Made by a program: the position numbers and the translations under genes
Assembly: GCA_021732995.1 (NCBI GenBank)
Contig: JAKFWA010000070.1
Coordinates: 1 to 64,000 of the forward strand
Source of the DNA: Planctomycetaceae bacterium
Lineage (GTDB): Bacteria; Planctomycetota; Planctomycetia; Planctomycetales; Planctomycetaceae
DNA length: 64,000 bases
Direction: 5' to 3'
Notes under the pieces: model-generated
Seen by the model: the letters and a program-made list of their open reading frames with translations, nothing else
Database searches by the model: none
What the model was told of the DNA's origin: nothing
Shown here: positions 32,590-42,519 of the stretch, piece after piece
How positions within the stretch are numbered: the stretch's first letter is position 1
Layout of the letters: each line of letters starts with the position of its first letter

Positions 32590-35196
32590 ATGAAAATACT
32601 CAAGCTCAGCATTCTGCTTTTGTTCGGAAGCATCGGCACTATCCAGATCGCCGAGGGTCAGGAGACTCCGATCTCTTTAGAGGCGGCTAAAGAACAGGGA
32701 CGCAGCAAGTCCAGATTCTTGAAAGAGACCAAGGAAGTCACGAAGGCTGTTGACGTCGCTCCCAAAGCAAATGTCGCATTCTTTCGGGAGTCGGTCGGAC
32801 CGATTCTCAAGAAGAGCTGCCTGGCCTGTCATGGACCCGAAAAGGCAGAGGGCCGACTTCGCATCGACCAACTGAATCCGGACATCCTGACCGGCCCTGA
32901 TGCTGAGCGGTGGCGCGAGGTCTTCAACGCACTCAGCAAATCCGAGATGCCCCCGAAGGACGAGCCGGCCTATGCACTCGCGGACGCGGATCGGGGCCGC
33001 ATTGTCGATTGGCTCAGCGAGGAACTGAATACGGCGTCTGTCATACGTCGCAACAGCAAAGAGCATTCGTCTTTTCGCCGGTTGACGAAGTACGAATACA
33101 ACTACGCTCTGCAGGACCTGCTTGGTCTGCCCTATTCGCTCGCGAATTCGCTGCCGCCGGAAACCGCCTCTGAGGAGGGTTTCAAGAACAGCTCGGAACT
33201 GCTGCAGATGTCTGTCATGCAGTTCGAGACGTATCGGGAGATTGGACTCAAAGCCCTGAAACGCGCCACCGTGAGTGGTGAGCGTCCGCAACCCGTCACC
33301 TACATCATTTCGATGCCGGAAGAGATGGCGAAGGCGGAGTCCAAAAAGGATGACAAGGAAACCGACAAGAGCAAGAAGCCCACCAGGAAGCCCAAAAATC
33401 AGCAGCAGTTATTCAATCGAGAGACGGACGACAGCGTTCCGTTTGGCGAGAGAAAGATCATGCCTCGTGCAGAGGCCGTTGCCGGGCAGACGCCCGCCGT
33501 TTCTCCCATCGTGCTGGTTCTGCCCCGATCGAACGAATTGAAGCTTGACCTGGATCGTTTTCTTCCCGACGAAGGCACGATGCGTGTTCGCATTCGAGCC
33601 GGTCGTTCGACGATGAACCCTGACGAGCATGCAAGCCTGCGTCTGATCTTCAGCGCGCATACCAGTAACAACGCCAACTTCTCGCAGGTCGTCAGTGAGC
33701 ATGATATCCCCGTCACGGCTTCCGCCGACGACCCGCAATTCATTCACTTCGACATCCAGCTAAGCGATATCCAGCGCAACCCGTTCCGAAAGCTCGCTAC
33801 AACATTTCCCAGACGGGACGAGTTTCTGCACATTCACAATGTCTCGAATGCACACGGCGGGGAGCCTCTCCAGGTTCTGATCGACTACATCGAAATCAGC
33901 GCTCCGTTCTACGAGCAGTGGCCGCCGAAGACTCACACCGACATCTTCTTTGAGAGCGCCAACAAGGGTGACGAGCAGGTCTATGGCCGCGAGGTGCTGA
34001 GCCGATTTCTGAGACGCGTTTGGCGTCGCCCCGTCGCCGCGCAGGAAGTCGATCAGTTCATGGCCCTGTTTGCGAAGTACCGGCCGGGATTCGCGACGTT
34101 CGAAGACGCGATGGTGGAAGTTCTGGCAACCGCGCTCGCCACGCCGGAGTTCCTCTATCTGACTCAACGAGTAACGACCGATGAGACGAAGTCCTCGGCA
34201 AGAATCAGTGAGCTGGAGCTGGCCAGCCGGCTCTCCGTATTTCTGTGGTCCAGTATTCCGGACGACGAACTGCTGAAACTCGCGGAGCAAGGAAAGCTCA
34301 GAGAGCCGGAAGTTCTGACCGCTCAAATCAAACGCATGCTGGCGGACCCGCGTTCACAACGATTCTCTCAGAACTTCGTTGAGCAATGGCTGGGTTTGGA
34401 CAGGATGAATAGTGTCACTCATGTGACTGATAGTTCGTTGAGAGACGCGATGCAGGAAGAGCCCGTCGCGTTCTTTGATGAGGTGCTGAAGCAAAACCAC
34501 AGCATCATGGACTTCATCCATTCCGATTACGCTGTGGTGAACGAGCGGCTCGCAGCGCACTATCGGATTCCCAAGGTCTACGGTCCTGATTTCCGCAAGG
34601 TGTCCGTCACCCCGCAAATGAATCGCGGCGGTCTGCTGACGTCTGCCGCGATCATGACCATGAACTCGGACGGCAAGGATTCGCATCCGCTCAAGCGTGG
34701 CGTCTGGATGCTGAAGCGCATTCTTGACGATCCGTCACCGCCGCCACCGCCGAATGTTCCGGAAGTCGACCTGACCGACCCGGAGATTCTAAAGATGACT
34801 CTCAAAGAACGGATCGCAAATCATCGGAACAAGCCGGCCTGCATTTCGTGTCACGCCAAGATCGACCCGTGGGGCATCGCGTTTGAGAACTACGACGCTC
34901 TCGGAACATTTCGAACTCAAATCGGTAACCAACCTGTCGATGCGACTGCGGAACTCTTCAATCGGCAAACGCTGGCTGGGGTAGATGGGCTCAAGCGGTA
35001 TTTGCTGACCGACCGACAAGATCAATTCGCCAGAGCGATGGTGCATAAGCTGACGGCCTACGCTCTGGGCAGACCACTTTCCTTTGGCGACCGTGCTGAC
35101 ATAGACCAGTTGACCGCACAGTTCAGAAGACGGGATGATGGCTTGGGCGACATGATCCACCTGATCATCAGCAGTAACCTCTTCAACTCGAAGTAG
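32590..35196 (+). CDS. DUF1592/DUF1588-type planctomycete haem-motif protein
   Basis: This 868-residue exported protein belongs to the planctomycete multidomain family DUF1587-DUF1592-DUF1588-DUF1585. The signal peptide is KILKLSILLLFGSIGTIQIA. A cytochrome-like CLACH (77-81) sits in KKSCLACHGPEKAEGRLRID, the hallmark of the planctomycete cytochrome C-like domain, and a second CISCH motif lies near residue 755 before KIDPWGIAFENYDALG. A Lys/Glu-rich linker (about 245-280) is inserted before the carbohydrate-binding-like region. Such proteins are almost always paired with a DUF1552 protein, as here at 35376. They are thought to be part of a periplasmic oxidation or binding apparatus, but no reaction is established. 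Two CxxCH motifs are seen; haem binding is inferred. Confidence 0.92.
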   Translation: MKILKLSILLLFGSIGTIQIAEGQETPISLEAAKEQGRSKSRFLKETKEVTKAVDVAPKANVAFFRESVGPILKKSCLACHGPEKAEGRLRIDQLNPDILTGPDAERWREVFNALSKSEMPPKDEPAYALADADRGRIVDWLSEELNTASVIRRNSKEHSSFRRLTKYEYNYALQDLLGLPYSLANSLPPETASEEGFKNSSELLQMSVMQFETYREIGLKALKRATVSGERPQPVTYIISMPEEMAKAESKKDDKETDKSKKPTRKPKNQQQLFNRETDDSVPFGERKIMPRAEAVAGQTPAVSPIVLVLPRSNELKLDLDRFLPDEGTMRVRIRAGRSTMNPDEHASLRLIFSAHTSNNANFSQVVSEHDIPVTASADDPQFIHFDIQLSDIQRNPFRKLATTFPRRDEFLHIHNVSNAHGGEPLQVLIDYIEISAPFYEQWPPKTHTDIFFESANKGDEQVYGREVLSRFLRRVWRRPVAAQEVDQFMALFAKYRPGFATFEDAMVEVLATALATPEFLYLTQRVTTDETKSSARISELELASRLSVFLWSSIPDDELLKLAEQGKLREPEVLTAQIKRMLADPRSQRFSQNFVEQWLGLDRMNSVTHVTDSSLRDAMQEEPVAFFDEVLKQNHSIMDFIHSDYAVVNERLAAHYRIPKVYGPDFRKVSVTPQMNRGGLLTSAAIMTMNSDGKDSHPLKRGVWMLKRILDDPSPPPPPNVPEVDLTDPEILKMTLKERIANHRNKPACISCHAKIDPWGIAFENYDALGTFRTQIGNQPVDATAELFNRQTLAGVDGLKRYLLTDRQDQFARAMVHKLTAYALGRPLSFGDRADIDQLTAQFRRRDDGLGDMIHLIISSNLFNSK

Positions 35197-35234
35197 AACA
35201 ACCTGCAGACGTGTTTCTAGTAGCTGTCGAATTT

Positions 35235-35335
35235 GTAGGGTGGGACCAGCGGCGATTAGCCGCGCCGGCCCACCAGTTGAAATCATTGTTGAATCATGGT
35301 GGGCCGGCGCTCTAAGCGAGCTTGTCCCACCCTAC
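35235..35335. repeat. REP palindrome copy 1
   Basis: GTAGGGTGGGACCAGC and GCCGGCCCACCA at the left are answered by TGGTGGGCCGGCGCT and GTCCCACCCTAC at the right. The same arrangement occurs at both sides of the RAYT gene (45149-45236 and 45803-45884), about 10 kb away. It lies between the DUF1592 and DUF1552 genes and could influence the message between them. Confidence 0.8.
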
Positions 35336-35375
35336 GTACCTTTTGCATCGGGCTATCTAGCGTCCGCGAAAGACT

Positions 35376-36773
35376 ATGAACAACAAATCCGCTTTGCTGA
35401 GTCGCAGAACTTTTCTTCAGGGCACCGGTTTGGCTCTCGCCTTGCCGTGGTTTGAAACATTTGCCGTGGGCAGCCCAGCTAAGAACGAGACTCCTAAGCG
35501 GTTTGTCAGCGTCTATCACCCGGATGGTGTGGGATTGCCACTCAAGTCTGATCCGGCCTGGGAAGATTGGAGTTGGTTTCCGCGGGGCGGCGAAACGGAC
35601 TTCAAATTGACCAAAGTCCTGGATGTGCTCGAGCCACTGCGGAGCGACATCACGATCTATTCCGGGCTGTCACATCCCGCCGCTCGAAACGTGCACGGCC
35701 ATTCGAATGCGGACCAGTATCTGACGGCTGCGCCAACGGGTGGTCATGGCCCGTATCAGAATTCGATCTCTCTTGATCAAGCGTATGCGGAGCACGCTGG
35801 CGACTTTACTCGACACTCTTCACTGGTTCTGTCTACCAACGGCGGCGTGGGCGGCCCACGCGGTGCCCAGACTCAGTCCTTCAATCGAGAAGGACGGCCG
35901 ATTCCGGCGATGAATAAACCCAAGCAAATCTTCGATATGCTGTTTGTCACGAGCGGCAAAGACGCAGCAGAACGATTGGCGCGAAGCAAGAGTGCCCTCG
36001 ATCTCCTGATCGAAAACACTCGCTCGCTGAATCGCCAACTTTCTCATCGCGATCAAGAGACGCTCAAGCAGTATCTGGATGCCGTGCGCGATACCGAGTT
36101 GAAGCTCGCGAAGGCCCAGAAGTGGATTGATACTCCAATTCCTCAGGTGGATACCAAGAACCTGCATCTGGAAGCTGAGCCTAAAGAAGCGAGGCTCTAT
36201 TTCCAGACGATGTATGAACTGATCTATCTCGCCTTCCTGAGCGATTCGACTCGCGCCGTGACGTTCCAGTTGGGGCGAGAAAACGGCGAAGGCCCACACG
36301 ACCTGCTATCCCTGGCTGTTGGTATGGGTGGTGCTCATGGCCTGACTCATGACGTCAAGCGGCCCGGCGGCTGGAAGAACCTGGGTACCTACAACCGCTA
36401 TCAAGCCGAGGAATTTGGTCGCTTCGCACAACGGCTGAAGGACACACCCGAGCCGACCGGCGAAGGCAATCTGCTGGACAACACGTTTGCCATGCACGGC
36501 TCAGCGTCCAGCAGTTTCCACCTCTCACGCAACTATCCGATCATTTCCGCCGGTGGTAAGAACCTCGGTTTTACCAACGGTCGGTATCTCAAGTTTGGCA
36601 AAGGCAACGAAGACAACCAGGCCGGCGCGGGAATCGATACCGATGCTGGGTGGCAAAGCAAGCTGGAAGTGGAAGAACTCCCCTTGGCGAAGCTCTTCGT
36701 CACCGTCCTGCAGAGACTCGGTGTTGAGACCGATAAGTTCGGCGGATCGACCGGGACGTTGAGCCGGGTGTAA
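35376..36773 (+). CDS. DUF1552 Tat-exported protein
   Basis: This 465-residue protein is the usual partner of DUF1592 proteins. A twin-arginine signal, SRRTFLQGTGLALALPWFE, is clear at the start, so it is exported folded. The family motifs KRFVSVYHPDGVGLP, IYSGLSHPAARNVHGHSNAD and PHDLLSLAVGMGGAHGLTHD follow the typical order. Structural similarity to alkaline-phosphatase-like hydrolases has been proposed for the related DUF1501 family; for DUF1552 no reaction is established. It is 179 bp behind the DUF1592 gene, with a REP palindrome between. Confidence 0.92.
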   Translation: MNNKSALLSRRTFLQGTGLALALPWFETFAVGSPAKNETPKRFVSVYHPDGVGLPLKSDPAWEDWSWFPRGGETDFKLTKVLDVLEPLRSDITIYSGLSHPAARNVHGHSNADQYLTAAPTGGHGPYQNSISLDQAYAEHAGDFTRHSSLVLSTNGGVGGPRGAQTQSFNREGRPIPAMNKPKQIFDMLFVTSGKDAAERLARSKSALDLLIENTRSLNRQLSHRDQETLKQYLDAVRDTELKLAKAQKWIDTPIPQVDTKNLHLEAEPKEARLYFQTMYELIYLAFLSDSTRAVTFQLGRENGEGPHDLLSLAVGMGGAHGLTHDVKRPGGWKNLGTYNRYQAEEFGRFAQRLKDTPEPTGEGNLLDNTFAMHGSASSSFHLSRNYPIISAGGKNLGFTNGRYLKFGKGNEDNQAGAGIDTDAGWQSKLEVEELPLAKLFVTVLQRLGVETDKFGGSTGTLSRV

Positions 36774-36855
36774 GAGGCGCGCATGAGCGCGAGAAGTGAA
36801 GGCTGGCCAGAGGCAGCTTCTTTCGCTGAGCAGAGCCTGAAACGGCATCGACAAG

Positions 36856-36919
36856 CCGTAGCATGGACGCCCCGTCCGTGCGTAATGAGTCCAGCACGGA
36901 CGGGGCGTCCATGCTACGG
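36856..36919. repeat. perfect 26-bp palindrome
   Basis: Bases 36856-36881 are the exact reverse complement of 36894-36919, with a 12-nt loop. The stem centre reads GCATGGACGCCCCGTCCGTG. It is unrelated in sequence to the RAYT-associated REPs and sits just upstream of the first sulfatase gene, where it could form a transcript hairpin. The exactness argues for a recent mobile or selected element. Confidence 0.8.
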
Positions 36920-36956
36920 TCTTTACCTTGAGTTCAGGTTTGAAGGCGGAATGATC

Positions 36957-38402
36957 ATGGCAACCGCGCGATTCACAGTCCTTGTGGCCCTGCTCTTAGT
37001 TTCCACGTTTACGGTTGAAATCGCTGCCGCGCCTCCGGCTTCCAGGCCGAATATCGTCTTCATCATGGCCGACGATCTTGGTTACACGGATGTTGGTTGT
37101 TTCGGCAGTAAGTATTACGAGACGCCGAACATTGACCGGCTCGCGACGCAGGGCATGAAGCTGCTGAGCCATCATCATTGCCAAAACTGCACACCCACTC
37201 GCGCCGCGCTAATGAGCGGACAGTACGGAGCTCGCACCGGCGTCTATACCGTTGGGGGAACGGAACGATTCGATTGGAGCAAACGCCCACTCCGTCCAGT
37301 GGAGAACATCACTGATCTCCCTCTTGATCGCGACATCATCCCGAAACAGCTCAAGGCGGCCGGTTACGCGACGGGTATGTTTGGCAAATGGCACATTGGT
37401 CAGCAGGGCAACTATCAACCCGGCAAGCGAGGCTTTGACGAGGCCATCGTGAGCATGGGGAAGCACTTCGACTTCGCCACGACGCCCAAGACCGAGTACC
37501 CAGAAGGCCAGTACCTCGCCGACTTTCTCACGAATAGGGCTGTTGACTTCATCACACGCCATAAGAATGAACCGTTTTTCCTTTACCTGCCCCATTTCGG
37601 TGTTCATTCGCCCCATGAAGCCAAAGCTGATCTGATCGCGAAGTTCAAAGCCAAACCGGGAGTTGGTGGGCACAACAACGCGACCTATGCGGCGATGATT
37701 GCCTCTGTCGATGAAAGCGTCGGCCGGGTCATGCAGACCTTGGATGATTTGAAGCTGGCCGAGAACACCGTGCTCATTTTCACCAGCGATAATGGCGGTG
37801 TTGGAGGTTACGTCCGCGAAGGCATCAAGAAGGCAGGTGATGTCACTGACAACGCTCCGCTGCGCAGTGGAAAGGGAAGTCTGTACGAAGGCGGCACGCG
37901 CGAACCGTTCATCGTCCGTTGGCCGTCCGTTACGAAGCCTGGATCGACGTGCAACGTGCCGACCATTCATGTGGATATCTTCCCGACGATGCTGGAACTG
38001 GCGAGTGCGCCCAACCCTCGGCAAGTGCTTGATGGTGAGAGCCTCGTCAAGCTTTTTCAGAATCCGAGCGGGCAACTCAAGCGCGATGCTATCTTTCAGC
38101 ACTTTCCAGGTTACCTCGGAGCTGGAGCTGATAACTGGCGCACGACGCCGGTGAGCCTCGTTCAAATCGGCGAGTGGAAGCTGATGGAGTTTCTCGAAGA
38201 CGGACGCCTAGAGCTATACAACCTCGCCAACGACATCGGCGAAGCGAAGAACCTGGCGAAAGAGAATCCCGACAAAGCTAAGGAACTCCACGCTCGCCTG
38301 GTCGCATGGCGCGCCGAAGTAAACGCTCCGATGCCGACCAAGAACGAGGGCGAGTCTGCTAAACCGAAGGCCAAGGGCAAGGCAAAGAAAAAGGACGCCT
38401 GA
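36957..38402 (+). CDS. type I sulfatase (arylsulfatase A/B-like), exported
   Basis: This 481-residue secreted sulfatase hydrolyses sulfate esters. A signal peptide (RFTVLVALLLVSTFTVEIAA) is followed by the family opening PNIVFIMADDLGYTDVGCFG. The formylglycine motif is CTPTRAALMSGQ with Cys78 as the residue to be oxidised, and later metal-binding KWHIG and FTSDNGG motifs are present. The C-terminus is Lys-rich. ATG 36957 is chosen because AAGGCGGA lies at correct spacing and because the signal starts there. The second sulfatase gene follows after one base, so the two are coupled. Substrate unknown, but sulfated polysaccharide is typical for planctomycetes. Confidence 0.93.
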   Translation: MATARFTVLVALLLVSTFTVEIAAAPPASRPNIVFIMADDLGYTDVGCFGSKYYETPNIDRLATQGMKLLSHHHCQNCTPTRAALMSGQYGARTGVYTVGGTERFDWSKRPLRPVENITDLPLDRDIIPKQLKAAGYATGMFGKWHIGQQGNYQPGKRGFDEAIVSMGKHFDFATTPKTEYPEGQYLADFLTNRAVDFITRHKNEPFFLYLPHFGVHSPHEAKADLIAKFKAKPGVGGHNNATYAAMIASVDESVGRVMQTLDDLKLAENTVLIFTSDNGGVGGYVREGIKKAGDVTDNAPLRSGKGSLYEGGTREPFIVRWPSVTKPGSTCNVPTIHVDIFPTMLELASAPNPRQVLDGESLVKLFQNPSGQLKRDAIFQHFPGYLGAGADNWRTTPVSLVQIGEWKLMEFLEDGRLELYNLANDIGEAKNLAKENPDKAKELHARLVAWRAEVNAPMPTKNEGESAKPKAKGKAKKKDA

Positions 38403-38403
38403 C

Positions 38404-39903
38404 ATGCAACACGCGCTCAATGTGATTGTCAGAGTGTTGTTCATCCTGCTGGCAGCCCTGCCAACGGTGGAAAAGCTTTTCGCAGCCGAACGCAAACCGA
38501 ACCTGGTCTATATCTTCACGGACGACCAACGCTGGGATGCGCTGGGAGTGGTGCAGCGGGAACAGGGAGAGAGGGGGCGGTTTCCTTGGCTGAAGACGCC
38601 AAATCTTGATCGGCTGGCCGCGGAGGGTGTGCGGTTTCGGAACGCGTTTGTCGTGAACTCGCTGTGCGCGCCGTCGCGAGCGACGCTCATCACCGGCCAG
38701 TACGGGCATGTCAACGGCGTGGTTAACAACCATACGCCGCATCCGGCAGGCAATATCAGTCTGCCCTCGCTGCTACGTCCGGCCGGCTATGTCTCGGCCT
38801 ACATGGGAAAGTGGCATCACGGCAATCAGTCCGGGAAGCGTCCCGGTTTTGACTACTCGGCCAGCTTCGTCGGCCAAGGCAAGTATTTCGATTGCCCGGT
38901 CGAGGTGAATGGCGTGGCGACTCCGACGAAAGGTTTCATCGATGATGTGACCACCGACTACGCCGCTGGATTCATCCAAGAGAACAAAGACCGACCGTTC
39001 TTGCTCATCCTCGGCTACAAGACTTGCCACGGTCCGTTCACTCCGCCGCCCCGCCACGAAAAGACGTACGAGGGTGAGGAAGCTCGACGCACTCCCAATC
39101 TAGGACTGCGAGCACCTTATCGAAGTGCCGATGCCGGACAGGGCGGTGCGAAAGGCAAAGCTGCGGCGAAATCGTCTGACTCGCCAACTGTTCCGACTAA
39201 CCTGGGCATGTTTCGAGGTATCACGGCTATCGACGACAACGTCGGCAAGTTGTTGAAGCTGCTGGACGAGCTCAAGCTGACCGATGATACGGTGGTCTGC
39301 TTTTCCAGTGACAACGGCTACTACCTTGGCGAACACAACTTGGGCGATAAGAGGTCAGCCTACGAAGAGGCTTTGCGAGTTCCCATGCTGGTGCGCTACC
39401 CGCGTCTCGTTGCCGAAGGCCGAACCGATGACCACATGGTGCTGAACGTGGACCCGGCAGCGACGTTCCTGGACCTGGCCGGCATCCCCGTACCGGCGAC
39501 GATGCACGGCCGCAGTTGGAAGCCATTGCTCGAAGGCAAGAGCGAGGTGGCGTGGCGCGATAGCTTTTTCTATTGCTACTTCTTTGAACGCAGCTTCGCG
39601 ACACCGACCACCACGGCCGTGCGAACTCAGAATGCTAAGCTGATCAAGTATCCCGGACACGACGACTGGACCGAAGTCTTCGACCTAAAGGCAGATCCCT
39701 ACGAAACGAAGAACCTCGCTACTGATCCGGCCCACTCCGATCTGCGCAAATCTTTGGAAGCCGAGTACGAGAAACAGTCACAAGCGATCGGCTTTCGCAT
39801 CCCCGACTTTGCTGACGTTCCGCCTGCTGATGGTTCCTTACCAAACCCCAACAGGAACTTGAAGCCCCAGAACGCTGCGAAGAAGCCGAAGGCGCAAGAA
39901 TGA
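38404..39903 (+). CDS. type I sulfatase, exported
   Basis: This second sulfatase has 499 residues, with a signal peptide (VIVRVLFILLAALPTVEKLF), the opening PNLVYIFTDDQRWDALG and the formylglycine motif CAPSRATLITGQ (Cys88). KWHHGNQSG and CFSSDNGYYLGEHNLG complete the active site. An Ala/Gly/Lys insert around residue 240 and a Pro/Asn/Lys-rich tail are visible. It is more like the iduronate-2-sulfatase/choline-sulfatase-type branch than its neighbour, judged by the DDQRWDALG and GEHNLGDKR segments. It begins one base after the previous stop. Confidence 0.93.
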   Translation: MQHALNVIVRVLFILLAALPTVEKLFAAERKPNLVYIFTDDQRWDALGVVQREQGERGRFPWLKTPNLDRLAAEGVRFRNAFVVNSLCAPSRATLITGQYGHVNGVVNNHTPHPAGNISLPSLLRPAGYVSAYMGKWHHGNQSGKRPGFDYSASFVGQGKYFDCPVEVNGVATPTKGFIDDVTTDYAAGFIQENKDRPFLLILGYKTCHGPFTPPPRHEKTYEGEEARRTPNLGLRAPYRSADAGQGGAKGKAAAKSSDSPTVPTNLGMFRGITAIDDNVGKLLKLLDELKLTDDTVVCFSSDNGYYLGEHNLGDKRSAYEEALRVPMLVRYPRLVAEGRTDDHMVLNVDPAATFLDLAGIPVPATMHGRSWKPLLEGKSEVAWRDSFFYCYFFERSFATPTTTAVRTQNAKLIKYPGHDDWTEVFDLKADPYETKNLATDPAHSDLRKSLEAEYEKQSQAIGFRIPDFADVPPADGSLPNPNRNLKPQNAAKKPKAQE

Positions 39904-40034
39904 ATCGCAGACTCGCGCATTCGCCACCCAAGGTGGCGAATTGCACGGGCATACTTGGTAGAGTTCGTGTCCTCTTGAAGTGTGCTGACCACGATCCGGC
40001 TGCCCCCGCATGCTCCCTCCCCAGGAAACCCGCC

Positions 40035-41885
40035 ATGAAACTGACCGTCGCCTCGTTCGCAACCTTCTGTGTGTTGTCAGTCTGGAGTGCGACGTGTTCC
40101 GCCCAAGTGCCGTCCAAGCCCGGCGAGTGGCCACAATGGCGAGGTCCCAATCGTGATGGCATCAGCACCGACAAAGGTTTGCTGAAGGAGTGGCCGGCCG
40201 AGGGGCCCAAGGTCGTGTGGCAAGTGGATTCGGTCGGCACAGGTTATTCGTCGATCGCGGTGAAGGACGGCCGCATCATCACACAAGGGGATTTGGATGG
40301 CGTCGAGCACATTATCGCCTTGAACGCCAAAGACGGGAAGACGTTGTGGTCGGTGCAACCAACACCGGTCGTTTCGTTGCTTGAAACCCGCATCGAAGCG
40401 GACATGAAGCAGCTTGACCGTGACAAGGACGGCACCGTCAGTGAAATCGAAGCCTTGGGGCGATTTGGTTGGGATTGGAACAAGTACGACAAAGCCGGAA
40501 CTGAAGCCGTTGAGGCGGTCGCTGATCGACGCTCCGCAGCATTGCTGAAGGAACTCGACAAGGACGCTGACGGCAAGCTGATGTTTGCTGAAGCAGGGAA
40601 TCTGCTTCGCGAAACGTTCGAACGCATCGACATCAAAGATGACGGCGCGGATGCGACGGCATTGGCGACGTCGAGAACCGAAGCCTACTTGAAGGAACTG
40701 GATAAGGACGGGGACGGTAAGATCACTCGCCAAGAAGCGCGCGGTACCGCACTCGATCGCAATTTCGGTCGCATGGATGTGCGCGATCCGGCGACGAACA
40801 AGTCCGATGATGTGCTGACCAAGGATGAAATTCAGACGTCCCTCGCGAAGCACGAAGCCGGTCGTGATGGCGTGGTGACGATCGATGAACTGCGTCGCTA
40901 CTACGTCGCGAACAAGGTTGCTGGCGACGGTATACTGACTGCGGCTGAACTGCGCGGAGCGGTCGGCGGCTACCGTAATGGCATGGGTGACGGTCCTCGC
41001 GGAACACCGACAATCGACGGCGAGCGTGTTTACGCCGAAGGTGGCAACGGTGATCTCGTCTGCCTCGAAGCGGCCACCGGCAAGACGCTGTGGTATGTGA
41101 ATCTGCGAAATGACTTTGGTGGGGGAACTCCGGGCTGGGGCTATTCAGAATCTCCGTTGATCGTCGACGACATGGTGATTGTCACCCCCGGTGGTGGCAA
41201 AGGGACGCTGGTCGCGCTCAACAAGCTAGACGGCAAGTTGATCTGGCAGAGCAAGGGAGTCACCCAAGGGGCGCACTACACATCCCCCGAAGTGGCCACG
41301 ATCAATGGCGTCCGCCAGGTCGTGCAGTTTGCCAATCAAAGTGTGTTTAGCGTTTCGCTCGCGGATGGCTCGCCGCTGTGGAGCTACAAGTCTCCAGCGA
41401 ATGGCACGGCCAACTGCTGCACACCGATCATTGAAGGCGATTTGGTATTCGCGTCGAGTTCTTACGGCACTGGTGGCGGCCTCGCGAAGATCACGCTAGC
41501 TGGCAGCACTCAAGTGGCTGAAGAGGTCTACTTCGAAAAGAAGATGGCTTGCCATCACGGTGGCATCGTGAAAGTGGGCGACAACATGTACTCGGCCGGC
41601 GGCGGACCACTGATGTGCATGGACTTCAAGACTGGCAAGATTCACTGGCAAGCGCGTAGCGCTGGTAAAGGATCAATGTGTGTCGCGGACGGAATGCTCT
41701 ATGTGCTGGGCGAGGGGCACGACGTCGCCCTGGCAGAAGTCACTCCCGAGGGCTATCGCGAGCACGGACGTATGAAGATCCAGTCACACGGTCGACCAGC
41801 CTGGGCTCACATCGTTGTGACCGGCGGTCGCATGTATCTGCGCGACCAGGAGTCTCTATCGGTCTACGACGTGACTGCGAAGTGA
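40035..41885 (+). CDS. PQQ-like beta-propeller protein with EF-hand insert
   Basis: This 616-residue exported protein has a signal peptide (LTVASFATFCVLSVWSATCSA), the planctomycete EWPQWRGPNRDGIST motif that opens BamB/PQQ-type propellers, and propeller blades before and after a central insert. The insert contains three EF-hand-like loops: DKDGTVSEIE near residue 127, DKDADGKLMFAE near 174 and DKDGDGKITRQE near 221. Calcium binding is likely for these; the propeller is probably a scaffold and not a true PQQ enzyme. The start at 40035 has AGGAAA upstream; an earlier ATG at 39900 overlaps the sulfatase stop but reads no signal peptide. It continues the sulfatase operon. Confidence 0.88.
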   Translation: MKLTVASFATFCVLSVWSATCSAQVPSKPGEWPQWRGPNRDGISTDKGLLKEWPAEGPKVVWQVDSVGTGYSSIAVKDGRIITQGDLDGVEHIIALNAKDGKTLWSVQPTPVVSLLETRIEADMKQLDRDKDGTVSEIEALGRFGWDWNKYDKAGTEAVEAVADRRSAALLKELDKDADGKLMFAEAGNLLRETFERIDIKDDGADATALATSRTEAYLKELDKDGDGKITRQEARGTALDRNFGRMDVRDPATNKSDDVLTKDEIQTSLAKHEAGRDGVVTIDELRRYYVANKVAGDGILTAAELRGAVGGYRNGMGDGPRGTPTIDGERVYAEGGNGDLVCLEAATGKTLWYVNLRNDFGGGTPGWGYSESPLIVDDMVIVTPGGGKGTLVALNKLDGKLIWQSKGVTQGAHYTSPEVATINGVRQVVQFANQSVFSVSLADGSPLWSYKSPANGTANCCTPIIEGDLVFASSSYGTGGGLAKITLAGSTQVAEEVYFEKKMACHHGGIVKVGDNMYSAGGGPLMCMDFKTGKIHWQARSAGKGSMCVADGMLYVLGEGHDVALAEVTPEGYREHGRMKIQSHGRPAWAHIVVTGGRMYLRDQESLSVYDVTAK

Positions 41886-42519
41886 TCTGGTTAATTCGAG
41901 TCTGCGGTTTAAAGATCTCGTGGCCTCGATCCATCGATACTCAACGAACAGCATTTCCCGCAGGCTGCGACGAGAGCGGTCGCCGCGATCTCTCCGGTCC
42001 AATCGGTCTCACATCAATGGAGTCCATCAGGTGCTCCCTGGATGTCGGTCACCAGCGGTCGACATGCTGGTGGTAGTCGGCCGCGCGGCGAACCATTCTA
42101 CGGCGCAGTCGGCCATTCAGTGCTGGTCGAGCCCTGAGGCACCTCAAACAATGGCCCCGCGCCGAATGGTCGGGGCTCCAACGAGTTGTCGCGCGACTCT
42201 CCGCCCAAACCACGGCGTTTGGACTGTGCTCCGACTCATAGGGATCGCGCAGAATTAACCGCGTTTCAAATGTGGCACGCTGCTGCAACGCAACAATCAA
42301 CGAAACGCAATCAATTTCCGGGATCCGTATCACACGGTCTCCATACGAACCTGTCCCTCATCACAACTGGCACAGAAACGACCAGCAGGCCAGCTCCATT
42401 CGGAGATGTTCGATTCGCTTCTATCTGACAGAGAGGCAAATCGGAGATGTGTTGGTAACAATCACACGCCACTTAATCGTTCCGGCGCGAGCGTTGTCAC
42501 TCACTTGGGGAGTTCTTGC
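41886..42519. other. gene-free interval
   Basis: No gene is supported in this 634-bp stretch. A GCCCCGCGCCG/CGGGGC-type hairpin near 42151-42178 could end the upstream operon. The frame of the next gene is open back to 42406 but lacks a signal peptide at that point. Confidence 0.45.
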
